A program made the position numbers and the translations under genes. DNA of 64,000 bases from Paraburkholderia sartisoli (GTDB lineage: Bacteria > Pseudomonadota > Gammaproteobacteria > Burkholderiales > Burkholderiaceae): the NCBI RefSeq assembly GCF_900107685.1, contig NZ_FNRQ01000006.1, forward strand, positions 124,001 to 188,000, written 5' to 3'. The notes beneath the pieces are model-generated. The model searched no databases, had not been told where the DNA came from, and saw only the letters and a list, made by a program, of their open reading frames with translations. Shown piece after piece: positions 36,170 through 45,571 of this stretch. Every line of letters starts with the position of its first letter. The stretch's first letter is position 1.

Positions 36170-37597
36170 TCAGTTGAAGCGCACGTATTCGAAATCGACC
36201 GGCTGGCGGTTGACGCCCATCGCTGGCGGCGCGATCCAGTTCGCGAACTTGCCGGGTTCGATCACGCGGCCCATCAGCGAGGCCACGTACGCGCGATCTT
36301 CCGGCGTCGGCAACCAGGTGGCCTCGTTCGCCTTCCATTCGTTTTCGTTGATCACGCGGCCATCGGGTGCGACGCGCACGCCGGCGAACGTGCCGATCTG
36401 GCGGTTGAACGCCTTGTGCGGCACGGTCACGCGAAAATCGATGCCGGCCTTTTCGAGCACCTTGTTCCAGCGTCCGACGCCCGCCACCGAATCCTTGATG
36501 TAGTCGTCGCGCAGCACTTCGTTCATCGCGTTGAGCATCGGCACTTCGCGTTCGACGAGCTTGCCGTCCTGCACGTCGAGCAGCTTGTAGTTCTGGCCGT
36601 TCAGTTGATGATCGTCGTCGCGTTTGGTTTCTTCGTAACGGCCTTTCAGGCCCGAGCTGTAGAACGTCGCCGCGTTCGACGACTGGTCGGCGCCGAACAG
36701 GTCGATCGTCACCGAGTAATGGAAGTTGATGTAACGCTGGATCGTTTCCAGATCGATGACGCCCGCGGCGCGCAGCTTGTTGACGTCGTCGGTCTTGAGT
36801 TCGTTCATTACCTGCGCGGTGCGCTGGATCACGCGCGACACGCCCGATTCGCCGACGAACATGTGATGCGCTTCTTCCGTGAGCATGAACTTCGTCGTGC
36901 GGGCGAGCGGATCGAAACCCGACTCGGCGAGCGCCGACAGCTGGAATTTGCCGTCGCGGTCGGTGAAGTACGTGAACATGAAGAACGCCAGCCAGTCCGG
37001 CGTGCGCTCGTTGAACGCGCCCAGAATGCGCGGGTTGTTGTCGTCGCCGGAGCGGCGGTCGAGCAGCGCGTCGGCTTCCTCGCGACCGTCGCGGCCAAAG
37101 TAGCGATGCAGCAGATAGACCATCGCCCACAGGTGACGCCCTTCCTCGACGTTCACCTGGAACAGGTTGCGCAGGTCATACATCGAAGGCGCGGTGAGCC
37201 CGAGGTGACGCTGCTGTTCCACCGAAGCGGGTTCCGTGTCGCCCTGCGTGACGATGATGCGTCGCAGGTTCGCGCGGTGTTCGCCGGGCACGTCCTGCCA
37301 GGCGGCTTCGCCCTTGTGCTCGCCGAAGTTGATCTTGCGCTCCGCGTCGCCGGGCGCGAGGAAAATGCCCCAGCGATAGTCCGGCATCTTCACGTGATCG
37401 AAGTGCGCCCAGCCGCCGGCATCGACGCTCACCGCCGTGCGCAGATAGACGTCGTAGCCGTGCGAGCCGTCCGGGCCCATGTCGCCCCACCATGACAGGA
37501 AGTTCGGCTGCCATTGTTCGAGCGCGCGTTGCAGCGCGCGGTCGTCGGCGAGATTGACGTTGTTCGGAATCTTTTCGCTGTAGTTGATCGTGGACAT
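36170..37597 (-). CDS. boxB: BoxB, diiron oxygenase component of benzoyl-CoA 2,3-epoxidase
   Basis: A 475-residue soluble class I-type diiron oxygenase. Helical metal-ligand motifs are visible as VNVEEGRHLWAMVYLLHRYF and MLTEEAHHMFVGESG; together with FHYSVTIDLFGADQSSNAA they give the pattern of BoxB proteins. With BoxA it converts benzoyl-CoA, O2 and NADPH to 2,3-epoxybenzoyl-CoA in the cytoplasm. The start is supported by AAGGAAA. The gene is central in the operon, 88 nt downstream of boxC. The sequence is intact and of normal length. Confidence 0.95.
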   Translation of the reverse strand: MSTINYSEKIPNNVNLADDRALQRALEQWQPNFLSWWGDMGPDGSHGYDVYLRTAVSVDAGGWAHFDHVKMPDYRWGIFLAPGDAERKINFGEHKGEAAWQDVPGEHRANLRRIIVTQGDTEPASVEQQRHLGLTAPSMYDLRNLFQVNVEEGRHLWAMVYLLHRYFGRDGREEADALLDRRSGDDNNPRILGAFNERTPDWLAFFMFTYFTDRDGKFQLSALAESGFDPLARTTKFMLTEEAHHMFVGESGVSRVIQRTAQVMNELKTDDVNKLRAAGVIDLETIQRYINFHYSVTIDLFGADQSSNAATFYSSGLKGRYEETKRDDDHQLNGQNYKLLDVQDGKLVEREVPMLNAMNEVLRDDYIKDSVAGVGRWNKVLEKAGIDFRVTVPHKAFNRQIGTFAGVRVAPDGRVINENEWKANEATWLPTPEDRAYVASLMGRVIEPGKFANWIAPPAMGVNRQPVDFEYVRFN

Positions 37598-37685
37598 GTC
37601 TGTTTCCTTGAGCTTGAACTGGAGCTGGAGCCTGGGCGCGTGCGTTACGGGATCGTTGAGCAGGGAACGTTCGATAAGGCGCGCG

Positions 37686-39413
37686 TTACACGCGGTTCAG
37701 GTCGAACTGCGCCTTGCTGCCCTTGCCGTACACCTTGAGCGCGCCCTTCTCGCCCACCGCGTTCGGCCGGTTGAAAATCCAGTTCTGCCAGGCGGAAAGC
37801 CGGCCGAAGATGCGCGTGTTCATCGTTTCCGGCCCGTTAAAGCGCAGGTTCGCTTCGAGGCCCGTCAACGCGTCCGGCGACATCGCCGCGCGTTCTTCGA
37901 TCGCCATACGGATTTCGTCGGCCCAGTCGATGTCGTCGGGCGAAGCGGTCACGAGCCCAAGACGTTCGGCTTCGACCGGTTTCACCGGCTTGCCGGTCTG
38001 CTCGCGGGCGGCCTGCATCGGTCCGGTTTCGTCGTAGAAGCGGCGGCCGAGGCGCGACTGGCCGGTGATCATCGGATACAGGCCGAAGTTGACGTCGGAC
38101 AGCGTGATCGCCGGTTCTTCGTCTTCGTTGCCGGGCAGCGCGGCCATGTAGGTGCGGTCGGTCGCGAACGCCAGTTCGGCGAAGGTGCCGGCGAAGCACG
38201 AACCCGGCTCGATCAGCGCGAAGAGCGAACGCGACGACACGTCGATGCGCGCCAGCGTGCGGCGCAGCATGCCGATCGTTTCGCGGACGAACCAGTGGTC
38301 CTTGTGCTGAAGCAGCGTGGCATCCGCGGCGAGCAGCGCGCGGGCGTCGCCTTCCGTCTTGAAGATCCACGTGCCGATGTCGAGTTCGTTGGTGCGCATC
38401 GAGAGAATCGCGTCGTCGAGTTCGCGGGCGAACTGCAGCGGCCACCAGTTCGCGCCGGCCGCGACGATTGCGTCGATATCGGCAGGCGGGTTGCCGGACG
38501 GCGCTTTCGCGGTGAACGTCGCGGTGCGCTTCGTGCGGTCGATCGTGACGTCGACGGTCGCATAGCCGATGCCGTCTTCGCGGTCCTGACGTTCGACGCG
38601 CGTCAGCGTCACGCCTTTCGCGTCAGCCGGCCGGTCGCTCTGCGCGGCCAGTTCCAGTGCGCGCGCCTGCACGGTCTGTTTGAACACGTTCGGCTTGACC
38701 ACTTCGTCGACAAGGCGCCACTGCTTCGCGCGCTCGCCGCGCACGCCTTCGACGATCGTGCAGAAGATGTCGGCACGGTCATGGCGGACCTTGCGCTTGT
38801 CGGTGACGCGGGTGAGACCGCCGGTGCCGGGCAACACGCCGAGCAGCGGCACTTCAGGCAACGCGACGGACGACGAGCGATCGTCGACGAGGTAAATCTC
38901 GTCACACGCGAGTGCCATTTCGTAGCCGCCGCCGGCGCACGCACCGTTCACTGCCGCGAGAAACTTGATGCCCGAATAGCGCGACGTGTCTTCGAGACCG
39001 TTGCGCGTTTCGTTGGTGAATTTACAGAAGTTGACCTTCCAGGCGTGCGACGACAGGCCGAGCATGAAGATATTCGCGCCGGAGCAGAACACGCGGTCCT
39101 TGAGACTCGTGACGACCACCGTGCGCACTTCCGGATGTTCGAAGCGGATGCGTTGAATCGCATCGTGCAGTTCGATGTCGACGCCCAGATCATACGAATT
39201 GAGCTTGAGCTTGTAGCCTTCGCGAATGCCGCCGTCTTCGGCGATATCGATGCCGAGCGTGGCGACGGGGCCATCGAATGTCAGCGACCAGTGTTTATAG
39301 CGTGACGGCTCGGTGCGGTAGTCGACCCGCGGACCGGCCGACGGCGCAGCAGATGCCTGAACCGGCGTGACGCCTGTCGCGGTGCCCTGCTCCACTGATT
39401 GAGCGACTGACAT
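37686..39413 (-). CDS. boxC: BoxC, benzoyl-CoA-dihydrodiol lyase
   Basis: A 575-residue double crotonase-fold protein. The first enoyl-CoA-hydratase-like domain includes AVNGACAGGGYEMALACDEI and PEVPLLGVLPGTGGLTR. The second domain (about 310-560) includes FAGTFAELAFATDR and INFGLYP-like NFGLYPMITGQSRLGRRFY. BoxC hydrolytically opens 2,3-epoxybenzoyl-CoA, releasing formate and giving 3,4-dehydroadipyl-CoA semialdehyde. It is the first gene of the operon. AAGGAG lies before the ATG, and a palindrome-containing promoter lies directly upstream. Confidence 0.95.
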   Translation of the reverse strand: MSVAQSVEQGTATGVTPVQASAAPSAGPRVDYRTEPSRYKHWSLTFDGPVATLGIDIAEDGGIREGYKLKLNSYDLGVDIELHDAIQRIRFEHPEVRTVVVTSLKDRVFCSGANIFMLGLSSHAWKVNFCKFTNETRNGLEDTSRYSGIKFLAAVNGACAGGGYEMALACDEIYLVDDRSSSVALPEVPLLGVLPGTGGLTRVTDKRKVRHDRADIFCTIVEGVRGERAKQWRLVDEVVKPNVFKQTVQARALELAAQSDRPADAKGVTLTRVERQDREDGIGYATVDVTIDRTKRTATFTAKAPSGNPPADIDAIVAAGANWWPLQFARELDDAILSMRTNELDIGTWIFKTEGDARALLAADATLLQHKDHWFVRETIGMLRRTLARIDVSSRSLFALIEPGSCFAGTFAELAFATDRTYMAALPGNEDEEPAITLSDVNFGLYPMITGQSRLGRRFYDETGPMQAAREQTGKPVKPVEAERLGLVTASPDDIDWADEIRMAIEERAAMSPDALTGLEANLRFNGPETMNTRIFGRLSAWQNWIFNRPNAVGEKGALKVYGKGSKAQFDLNRV

Positions 39414-39450
39414 GGATGTCTCCTTCGTACATTGCGGGTTTGTTGAATGT

Positions 39451-39491
39451 ACGATAGTGCATCTTTTTACTCGAGTAAAGCACTTTAATGC
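39451..39491 (-). promoter_or_regulatory. Candidate boxCBA promoter with an overlapping operator
   Basis: On the minus strand TTTACT (39479-39474) and TATCGT (39456-39451) are spaced by 17 bp. The -35 lies in a perfect 14-bp palindrome, TTTACTCGAGTAAA (39466-39479). Next to it is ACTTTAATGC (39482-39491), a sequence repeated in the intergenic region on the other side of boxR. BoxR binding is inferred from this repetition and position. Confidence 0.55.
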
Positions 39492-39564
39492 TTGTTACGG
39501 GTTTTCCCGGACGTGCTTTTTAGTTCAGTGTACGCGCCGCCATCGTGTCGCCATGACGCCAACG

Positions 39565-40512
39565 TCACTCCGAGGCAATCCGCGCCGCCAGCCGGTCTCG
39601 CAGCGACAGATAGCATTCCGCCAGCGGTTTGCCGCTGGTGTCGAACGTCATGTCGGCGCGTCCGTAGAACTCGCCGCGGCCTTCCAGAATGCGCTTCAGG
39701 TCATCCATCGCTTCCTTGTTGCCGGACATCGGCCGCAGGTCGCCCTGGGCGATCACGCGCCGCATGTGTTCTTCCGGCGTGGCCTGCAGCCACACCGTGA
39801 AGCAGTGGGCGAGCAGCGCGTTCAGTGTGCTGGGCTCGGACACGAGACCGCCCGGAGAAGCAATCACCGCGCGGGGATGCTCCTGTATCACCGCTTCGAG
39901 CGCGCGGTGCTCGTAGCGCCGGTAAGCGCTCGCTCCGTACAGCGCGTGGATTTCCGCCGGCGGGCAGCCCGCCAGCTGCTCGATCACGCGGTTCAGTTCG
40001 ACGAAGGGCATTTTCAGCTCGTCCGCGAGCATCCGGCCAAGCGTCGATTTCCCGGCGCCGCGCAGGCCGATCAGCGCGATCCGGTTGCGCCGGTTGGGAT
40101 CTTGCGGCGCGGTGGCAAGCATCTCCTCGAGCGCGGCGCGGGCGCGCTTTAACGTGTCGTGATCGCGGCCGTAAAGCAGTTCGCGGATGCGCAGCCAGTC
40201 GGCGGAAGACGTCGTTTCGTCGCCGACGATCTCGGCCAGCGTGCAGTTTAGTGCCTTCGTCAGCTGGCGGAGGAACAGCACCGACGCGTTGCCCACACCG
40301 GATTCGAGGTTCGCGAGGTAGCGCTCGGAGACATCCGCTTCCTTCGCCAGCGCCTTGCGCGTCAGGCCGCGGCGCGCGCGCAGCACGCGCACGCGCTCGC
40401 CCATTCCGACCAGAAACGGATCGCGGGCTTCACGCGCGTCGTCGGGCGCGGCGTCCTGATCCGCAGGCTCAGTCGATTGCACGGCGGATTGCACGGCGGC
40501 GGTTTGTTTCAT
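39565..40512 (-). CDS. boxR: BoxR, XRE-type repressor with a shikimate-kinase-like effector domain
   Basis: A 315-residue regulator. Residues about 38-95 are a Cro/C1 helix-turn-helix (RARRGLTRKALAKEADVSER). Residues about 143-310 are a shikimate-kinase-like domain with P-loop GLRGAGKST (149-157) and ASPGGLVSEPSTLN. BzdR/BoxR-family proteins bind benzoyl-CoA through this domain and repress the benzoyl-CoA genes until it accumulates. The gene sits between the boxCBA operon and the divergent ligase/dehydrogenase operon, ideally placed to control both. A minus-strand -10 (TATAAT) and a weaker -35 (GCGACA) at 17-bp spacing lie upstream. Confidence 0.92.
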   Translation of the reverse strand: MKQTAAVQSAVQSTEPADQDAAPDDAREARDPFLVGMGERVRVLRARRGLTRKALAKEADVSERYLANLESGVGNASVLFLRQLTKALNCTLAEIVGDETTSSADWLRIRELLYGRDHDTLKRARAALEEMLATAPQDPNRRNRIALIGLRGAGKSTLGRMLADELKMPFVELNRVIEQLAGCPPAEIHALYGASAYRRYEHRALEAVIQEHPRAVIASPGGLVSEPSTLNALLAHCFTVWLQATPEEHMRRVIAQGDLRPMSGNKEAMDDLKRILEGRGEFYGRADMTFDTSGKPLAECYLSLRDRLAARIASE

Positions 40513-40533
40513 GTTGAAGCATCCTCTGAGCGG

Positions 40534-40589
40534 ACTTTAATGAATTATAGTGCTTGACATGCAGTTTGTCGCACGCTAAGTTTAATGCA
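40534..40589. promoter_or_regulatory. Divergent boxR / boxD-bclA promoter region with repeated TTTAATG elements
   Basis: A plus-strand -35 TTGACA (40554-40559) with a -10 TAAGTT 17 bp later faces the minus-strand TATAAT of boxR. ACTTTAATGAA (40534-40544) and AGTTTAATGCA (40579-40589) flank these promoters and match ACTTTAATGC near the boxC promoter. They are candidate BoxR sites. Confidence 0.5.
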
Positions 40590-40667
40590 CATTTCAAGAC
40601 TGCCAGACGCCTGCGGCCTGCTCGCGTCACGGCGACGATCCGCGCCTCGCGCGCGGTGGAGACACGC

Positions 40668-41147
40668 ATGTCCCCCGACACATTTCGAACGCTGATTGCC
40701 GGCGTGACCCGCAGGATCGCGGCGCGCCCGCTCGATCAGGATCTCGCCGGCTGGCTGAACGCCGAATATCCCGCCTCGGGCGCGGCCTGGGCCGAACTCG
40801 CCGACGCCTGCTGCACCGGCGTGAAGGAAGGCTGGCTGTGCGAGCGCGAAGCGGGCGGCATCCGCTACGGACGCATCTTCAAGGCGCTGCCGGAAACACA
40901 CGGCTTCTCGGTCGACGTCGTCAGCATGACCGACATCGCCGGGCCGCATCACGTGCATCCGAACGGTGAAATCGATCTGATCATTCCGCTCACCGAAGGC
41001 GCGACCTTCGACGGCCATCCGGCTGGCTGGTGCGTCTATGGGCCAGGCACCGCGCACCGGCCGACGGTCGCTCATGGCAGCGCGCTCGTGCTCTATCTGC
41101 TGCCCGAAGGCGCAATCCAGTTCACGAAACAGGAAGCCGCCGCCTGA
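40668..41147 (+). CDS. DUF4863 protein (4-hydroxylaminobenzoate lyase family)
   Basis: A 159-residue protein of the DUF4863 family, whose characterised relative PnbB is a 4-hydroxylaminobenzoate lyase. The C-terminal half is cupin-like (GPHHVHPNGEIDLIIPLTEG, then WCVYGPGTAHRPTV), with several His that could bind metal. GGAGA lies six bases before the ATG. It is the first gene of the plus-strand box operon. In this setting a role on benzoate-derived intermediates is likelier than nitrobenzoate breakdown, but none is proven. Confidence 0.75.
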   Translation: MSPDTFRTLIAGVTRRIAARPLDQDLAGWLNAEYPASGAAWAELADACCTGVKEGWLCEREAGGIRYGRIFKALPETHGFSVDVVSMTDIAGPHHVHPNGEIDLIIPLTEGATFDGHPAGWCVYGPGTAHRPTVAHGSALVLYLLPEGAIQFTKQEAAA

Positions 41148-41276
41148 CGCGCGCCGCTTTCCACATTCACATCCGGATCGCAGCCACCGCTCATTGCGTC
41201 GCATTGCATCACGCCGCAACGTTCCACGAAGCCGGCGCTGTGAGCCGCTAGACCGATCACTCAGGAAGGGCATCTC

Positions 41277-42875
41277 ATGGCCGCATTGCTAGAAAACCTT
41301 ATCGCCGGCAAGTGGGTCGCCGGTGGCGGCGAAGGCACGCTGCTGAGCGATCCGGTGACAGGTGAAGCGCTCGTGCGCGTCTCCAGCCAGGGCCTCGACC
41401 TGCCCGCCGCGTTCGACTACGCCCGCACTCGGGGCGGCGCCGCGTTGCGCAGCCTGACCTATGCGGCGCGCGCCGCTCTGCTCGCGGAAGTCGCGAAGGT
41501 GCTGCAGGCGAACCGCGACGACTACTACGCGATCGCCCTCGCGAATTCCGGCACGACGAAGAACGATTCCGCGGTCGACATCGACGGAGGAATCTTCACG
41601 CTGTCGTACTACGCGAAGTCGGGCGCGACGCTCGGCGAGGTCCACGCGCTGCGCGACGGCGCCACCGTGAGTCTCAGCAAGGACAAGTCGTTCACCACGC
41701 AACACGTGCTGACGCCCACGCGCGGCGTCGCGCTTTTTATCAACGCGTTCAATTTTCCGTCGTGGGGATTGTGGGAGAAGGCCGCGCCCGCGCTGCTGTC
41801 CGGCGTGCCGGTGATCGTCAAGCCCGCCACCGCGACCGCATGGCTCACGCAGCGCATGGTGGCCGATGTCGTGAAGGCCGGCATTCTGCCGGACGGCGCG
41901 CTTTCGGTGATCTGCGGCAGCTCGGCGGGCCTGCTCGACCCGATCGGCGCGTTCGATGTCGTTTCGTTCACCGGCTCCGCTGAAACCGCTGCGAAGCTGC
42001 GCGCGCATCCCGCGTTCGTCGAGCACGGCGCGCGCCTGAACGTCGAGGCGGACAGCCTGAACAGCGCGATCCTCGCCGCCGATGCCGCGCCGGGCACCGA
42101 GGCGTTCGATCTCTTCATCAAGGAAGTCGTGCGAGAAATGACCGTGAAGTCGGGTCAGAAATGCACGGCGATCCGGCGCGCCTTCGTGCCGAAGCAGCAT
42201 CTCGCCTCGGCCACCGACGCGCTCGTCGCGAAACTCGCGAAAATCACCATCGGCAACCCGCGCAACGAGTCGGTGCGCATGGGCGCGCTCGTCAACCGCG
42301 AACAGTACGACAACGTGCGCGCCGGCATCGCGGCATTGCGCGAGGAAGCGCGCGTCGCGTTCGATGGCTCGGGCGTCGAACTCGTCGACGCCGACCCGGC
42401 CGTTGCCGCGTGCGTCGCGCCGCATCTGCTGGTCGTCGACGACGCGGACACAGCCACGCGTATTCACGACATCGAGGTATTCGGTCCGGTCGCGACGCTG
42501 TGCGCGTACACCGTGGCGGCCGCGCAGGACGCGTCGCTGGAGGAAGCGCACGCCATCGCGCTCGCGCGACGCGGACACGGTTCGCTCGTCGCGTCGGTGT
42601 TTTCGAACGACGAAGCGCGGCTGGCGCGAATCGCGCTCGAACTCGCCGATACGCACGGGCGCGTCCATGCGATCTCGCCTTCGGTGGCACAAAGCCAGAC
42701 CGGCCACGGCAACGTCATGCCGATGTCGCTGCACGGCGGCCCGGGCCGGGCCGGCGGCGGCGAGGAACTGGGCGGCCTGCGCGCGCTGAATTTCTATCAT
42801 CGCCGCGCGGCGATCCAGGCGCCGGCCGCAACGAACGAAGCGGTGCAGCAGGCGACGTCCAGCGTGATTGCGTGA
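41277..42875 (+). CDS. boxD: BoxD, 3,4-dehydroadipyl-CoA semialdehyde dehydrogenase
   Basis: A 532-residue aldehyde dehydrogenase of the PaaZ-N/BoxD type. Visible elements are NAFNFPSWGLWEKAAPALLS (substrate/cofactor Asn), VSFTGSAETA, the general-base region NVEADSLNSAI and the catalytic Cys in VKSGQKCTAIRR. It oxidises the BoxC product semialdehyde to 3,4-dehydroadipyl-CoA with NADP+. It lacks the hydratase domain of PaaZ. It is the second gene of the plus-strand operon, between the DUF4863 gene and the benzoate-CoA ligase gene. Confidence 0.9.
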   Translation: MAALLENLIAGKWVAGGGEGTLLSDPVTGEALVRVSSQGLDLPAAFDYARTRGGAALRSLTYAARAALLAEVAKVLQANRDDYYAIALANSGTTKNDSAVDIDGGIFTLSYYAKSGATLGEVHALRDGATVSLSKDKSFTTQHVLTPTRGVALFINAFNFPSWGLWEKAAPALLSGVPVIVKPATATAWLTQRMVADVVKAGILPDGALSVICGSSAGLLDPIGAFDVVSFTGSAETAAKLRAHPAFVEHGARLNVEADSLNSAILAADAAPGTEAFDLFIKEVVREMTVKSGQKCTAIRRAFVPKQHLASATDALVAKLAKITIGNPRNESVRMGALVNREQYDNVRAGIAALREEARVAFDGSGVELVDADPAVAACVAPHLLVVDDADTATRIHDIEVFGPVATLCAYTVAAAQDASLEEAHAIALARRGHGSLVASVFSNDEARLARIALELADTHGRVHAISPSVAQSQTGHGNVMPMSLHGGPGRAGGGEELGGLRALNFYHRRAAIQAPAATNEAVQQATSSVIA

Positions 42876-43042
42876 CGACGAAGCCTGCTCACCGGCGAGT
42901 GGTGACGAATGGCGGTAGCCCTCCGGCGCCAGCAGCGGGAACAGGCGCGAGCCACTGAATCGACCCAGACAACCGACAACAAGAACGTGTGACGGCGGCT
43001 CACGCCCAGCCGGACACGCGTCGCCCACGTCAGGAGACAAGC

Positions 43043-44635
43043 ATGGAAGCCCTGGTAGAGCCGGACGCCGCAAACGGTCAACCCGCCGTCGAAGCGCCGC
43101 CTGTTCATTTCAACTTTGCCGCGCACCTTTTTGCGCTGAACGAAGCGCGCGCCCTGAAGCCCGCGTATATCGACGACAACGGCGTCATGCCCTACGGCGA
43201 ACTCGAGTCGCTTGCGCGCCGCTTCGCGAGCGCGCTGACGAAACTCGGCATTCACCCCGAGGAGCGCGTGCTGCTCGTGATGCACGACACGACCGATCTG
43301 CCGGTCGCGTTTCTCGGCGCGCTGTATGCCGGGGTCGTGCCGGTCGTCGCGAACACGTTGCTCACGGCCGCCGACTACACGTACATGCTCGATCACAGCC
43401 GCGCACGCGCGGTCATCGCAACAGGCACGCTGCTGCAGGTGATCACGCAGGCGCTCGCCGATAAGGCTGACGAAGGCTGCGTGCTCGTCGTCTCGCGGCC
43501 GCAGGACGCGGATCTGCCTGGCGAGCATGTGTTTCGTCGGATGATCGACGAATCCACGCCGCGCGCGACGCCCTGGGCAAGCCACGCCGACGATATCGCG
43601 TTCTGGCTGTATTCGTCCGGCTCGACGGGCAAGCCGAAAGGCACGGTCCACACGCACGCGAACCTGTACTGGACGGCCGAGCTCTACGGCAAGCGCGTGC
43701 TGGGTATCCGCGAGGACGACGTCGTCTATTCGGCGGCGAAGCTGTTCTTCGCATACGGCCTTGGCAATTCGCTGACGTTTCCGCTTTCTGTCGGCGCAAC
43801 CGCCATCCTGATGGCCGGCCGGCCAGCGCCCGAGGCCGTCTTCGCGCAACTCACGCGCCACAAGCCGACCATCTTCTACGGCGTGCCGACGCTGTACGCG
43901 GGCATGCTCGCCTCGCCGGACCTGCCCGCGCGCGCGGACGTCCGGTTGCGCGTGTGTACGTCGGCGGGCGAGGCGTTGCCGCGCGAAACCGGCGAGCATT
44001 TCACGGAGCGCTTCGGCTGCGAGATCCTGGATGGCATCGGCTCGACCGAGATGCTGCACATCTTCCTGTCGAACCGCGCGGGTCACGTTGCGTACGGCAC
44101 GACGGGCACCGCGGTGCCGGGCTACGATATCGAACTGCGCGACGAAAGCGGCCAGCCGGTTCCCGACGGCGAAATCGGCGACCTTTACATCCGGGGACCG
44201 AGCGCCGCGCTGATGTACTGGTGCAACCGCGACAAATCGCGCGCGACGTTTCTCGGCGACTGGCTGAAAAGCGGCGACAAGTATCGTCGTCTGCCGGATG
44301 GGAACTACACGTATGCCGGCCGCAGCGACGACATGCTGAAAGTCAGCGGACAATACGTGTCGCCGATCGAAGTCGAGATGGTGCTGATGCAGCACGACGA
44401 CGTGCTCGAAGCGGCGGTCGTCGGCGTGACGCGCGACGGGCTCATGAAAACACGTGCGTTCGTCGTGCTGAAACACGAAGCAACGGCGACCGACGCGTTC
44501 GCCGCCGAACTGAAGGCCTTCGTGAAGGCACGGCTTGCGCCGCACAAATACCCGCGCGAAATCCTGTTCGTCGACGATCTGCCGAAGACGGCGACAGGCA
44601 AGATCCAGCGTTTCAAGTTACGTGAGGCACCATGA
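43043..44635 (+). CDS. bclA: Benzoate-CoA ligase
   Basis: A 530-residue AMP-forming acyl-CoA synthetase. The P-loop-like signature is LYSSGSTGKPKGTVHTH. Further conserved blocks are IGSTEMLHIFLSN, YWCNRDKSRATFLGDWLKSGD and the C-terminal catalytic lysine region PKTATGKIQRFKL. NFAAHLFALN at the N-terminus is typical of benzoate-CoA ligases. It makes benzoyl-CoA from benzoate, ATP and CoA, feeding BoxAB. AGGAGA lies before the chosen ATG. It follows boxD by 167 nt. Confidence 0.92.
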   Translation: MEALVEPDAANGQPAVEAPPVHFNFAAHLFALNEARALKPAYIDDNGVMPYGELESLARRFASALTKLGIHPEERVLLVMHDTTDLPVAFLGALYAGVVPVVANTLLTAADYTYMLDHSRARAVIATGTLLQVITQALADKADEGCVLVVSRPQDADLPGEHVFRRMIDESTPRATPWASHADDIAFWLYSSGSTGKPKGTVHTHANLYWTAELYGKRVLGIREDDVVYSAAKLFFAYGLGNSLTFPLSVGATAILMAGRPAPEAVFAQLTRHKPTIFYGVPTLYAGMLASPDLPARADVRLRVCTSAGEALPRETGEHFTERFGCEILDGIGSTEMLHIFLSNRAGHVAYGTTGTAVPGYDIELRDESGQPVPDGEIGDLYIRGPSAALMYWCNRDKSRATFLGDWLKSGDKYRRLPDGNYTYAGRSDDMLKVSGQYVSPIEVEMVLMQHDDVLEAAVVGVTRDGLMKTRAFVVLKHEATATDAFAAELKAFVKARLAPHKYPREILFVDDLPKTATGKIQRFKLREAP

Positions 44636-44717
44636 TGCGCCCGCGCCGGATACCATCGAACCCGCCCAAGATACGCGGTGAAACGCCGCTCAACGCTTCT
44701 GTTTCTGTGACTGTCTA

Positions 44718-45542
44718 ATGGACCGGATCCGCACACCCCTGTCGTCGGCCTTCGCTGAACTGCCTGCCGGCGTGGATCGCGGCGCGCTTCGCATCGAGTA
44801 TCAATGGCTCAGCCCGGAGCGCGTCGACGCGCCGCTCGCCGTGTTTCTGCACGAAGGGCTCGGCTCGATCGCGATGTGGAAAGACTGGCCGCAAACACTG
44901 TGCGACGCGCTGGGTTTCCGGGGTCTCGTGTACTCGCGCCCGGGTTATGGCCACTCGACGCCGCGTGATCACGACATCAAGTGGCCCGTCGATTTCATGC
45001 ACCGGCAGGCGTACGACGTGTTGCCCGCCCTCCTCGACGCCCTCCGGATCGACGCAGCCGAACGCGCGCGCATGTGGCTCGTCGGCCATAGCGACGGCGG
45101 CTCGATCACGCTGCTCTATGCGGCGGCGTTTCCGCACGCGCTGGGTGGCGCGATCGTCGTCGCGCCCCATGTGATCGTCGAGCAGAAGTCTGTCGACGCC
45201 ATCGCGCAGGCAAAAATCGCCTTCGAGACGACCGACTTCAAGCCGAAGCTCGCGCGCTATCACGACGACGTCGATTCCGCGTTCTATGGCTGGAACGACA
45301 TCTGGCTCAACGCCGACTTCCGGCGCTGGGACATCACCGGCGTGCTGCCCTCGATCACGTGCCCGCTGCTTGCCGCCCAGGGCCATGACGACGAATACGG
45401 CACGATGGTGCAGATCGACCTGATCCAGCAGCACGTCGCGCACGTGCAACTCGCGAAACTCGACGGCTGCGGACATTCGCCGCATCGCCAGGCGCCTGAA
45501 CTGCTGAACGCAACGATCACCGCATTTGTGAAAAGCCAGTAG
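44718..45542 (+). CDS. Alpha/beta hydrolase of the box operon
   Basis: A 274-residue serine hydrolase with oxyanion region FLHEGLGSIAMWKD, nucleophile elbow LVGHSDGGS (Ser), acid in AAQGHDDEYG and final His in GCGHSPHRQ. Similar genes often end box clusters. Hydrolysis of a stalled CoA thioester, or of esters that feed benzoate into the pathway, is a reasonable guess. It lies 82 nt behind bclA and is followed by two good terminators, so it closes the operon. Confidence 0.85.
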   Translation: MDRIRTPLSSAFAELPAGVDRGALRIEYQWLSPERVDAPLAVFLHEGLGSIAMWKDWPQTLCDALGFRGLVYSRPGYGHSTPRDHDIKWPVDFMHRQAYDVLPALLDALRIDAAERARMWLVGHSDGGSITLLYAAAFPHALGGAIVVAPHVIVEQKSVDAIAQAKIAFETTDFKPKLARYHDDVDSAFYGWNDIWLNADFRRWDITGVLPSITCPLLAAQGHDDEYGTMVQIDLIQQHVAHVQLAKLDGCGHSPHRQAPELLNATITAFVKSQ

Positions 45543-45566
45543 CACCACGCTTGTGGTGAGCTTTTT
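45543..45566 (+). terminator. Intrinsic terminator after the hydrolase
   Basis: CACCAC and GTGGTG pair around GCTT immediately after the stop codon, followed by AGCTTTTT. On the minus strand, 45555-45572 also reads CTCCCGAAAAAGCTCACC, a possible chance resemblance to the 18-nt motif. Confidence 0.7.
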
Positions 45567-45571
45567 CGGGA

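Noticed and set aside
37584..39305. A 573-codon plus-strand frame over boxC
   Set aside because: Antisense to an intact, strongly recognisable boxC; no motifs.
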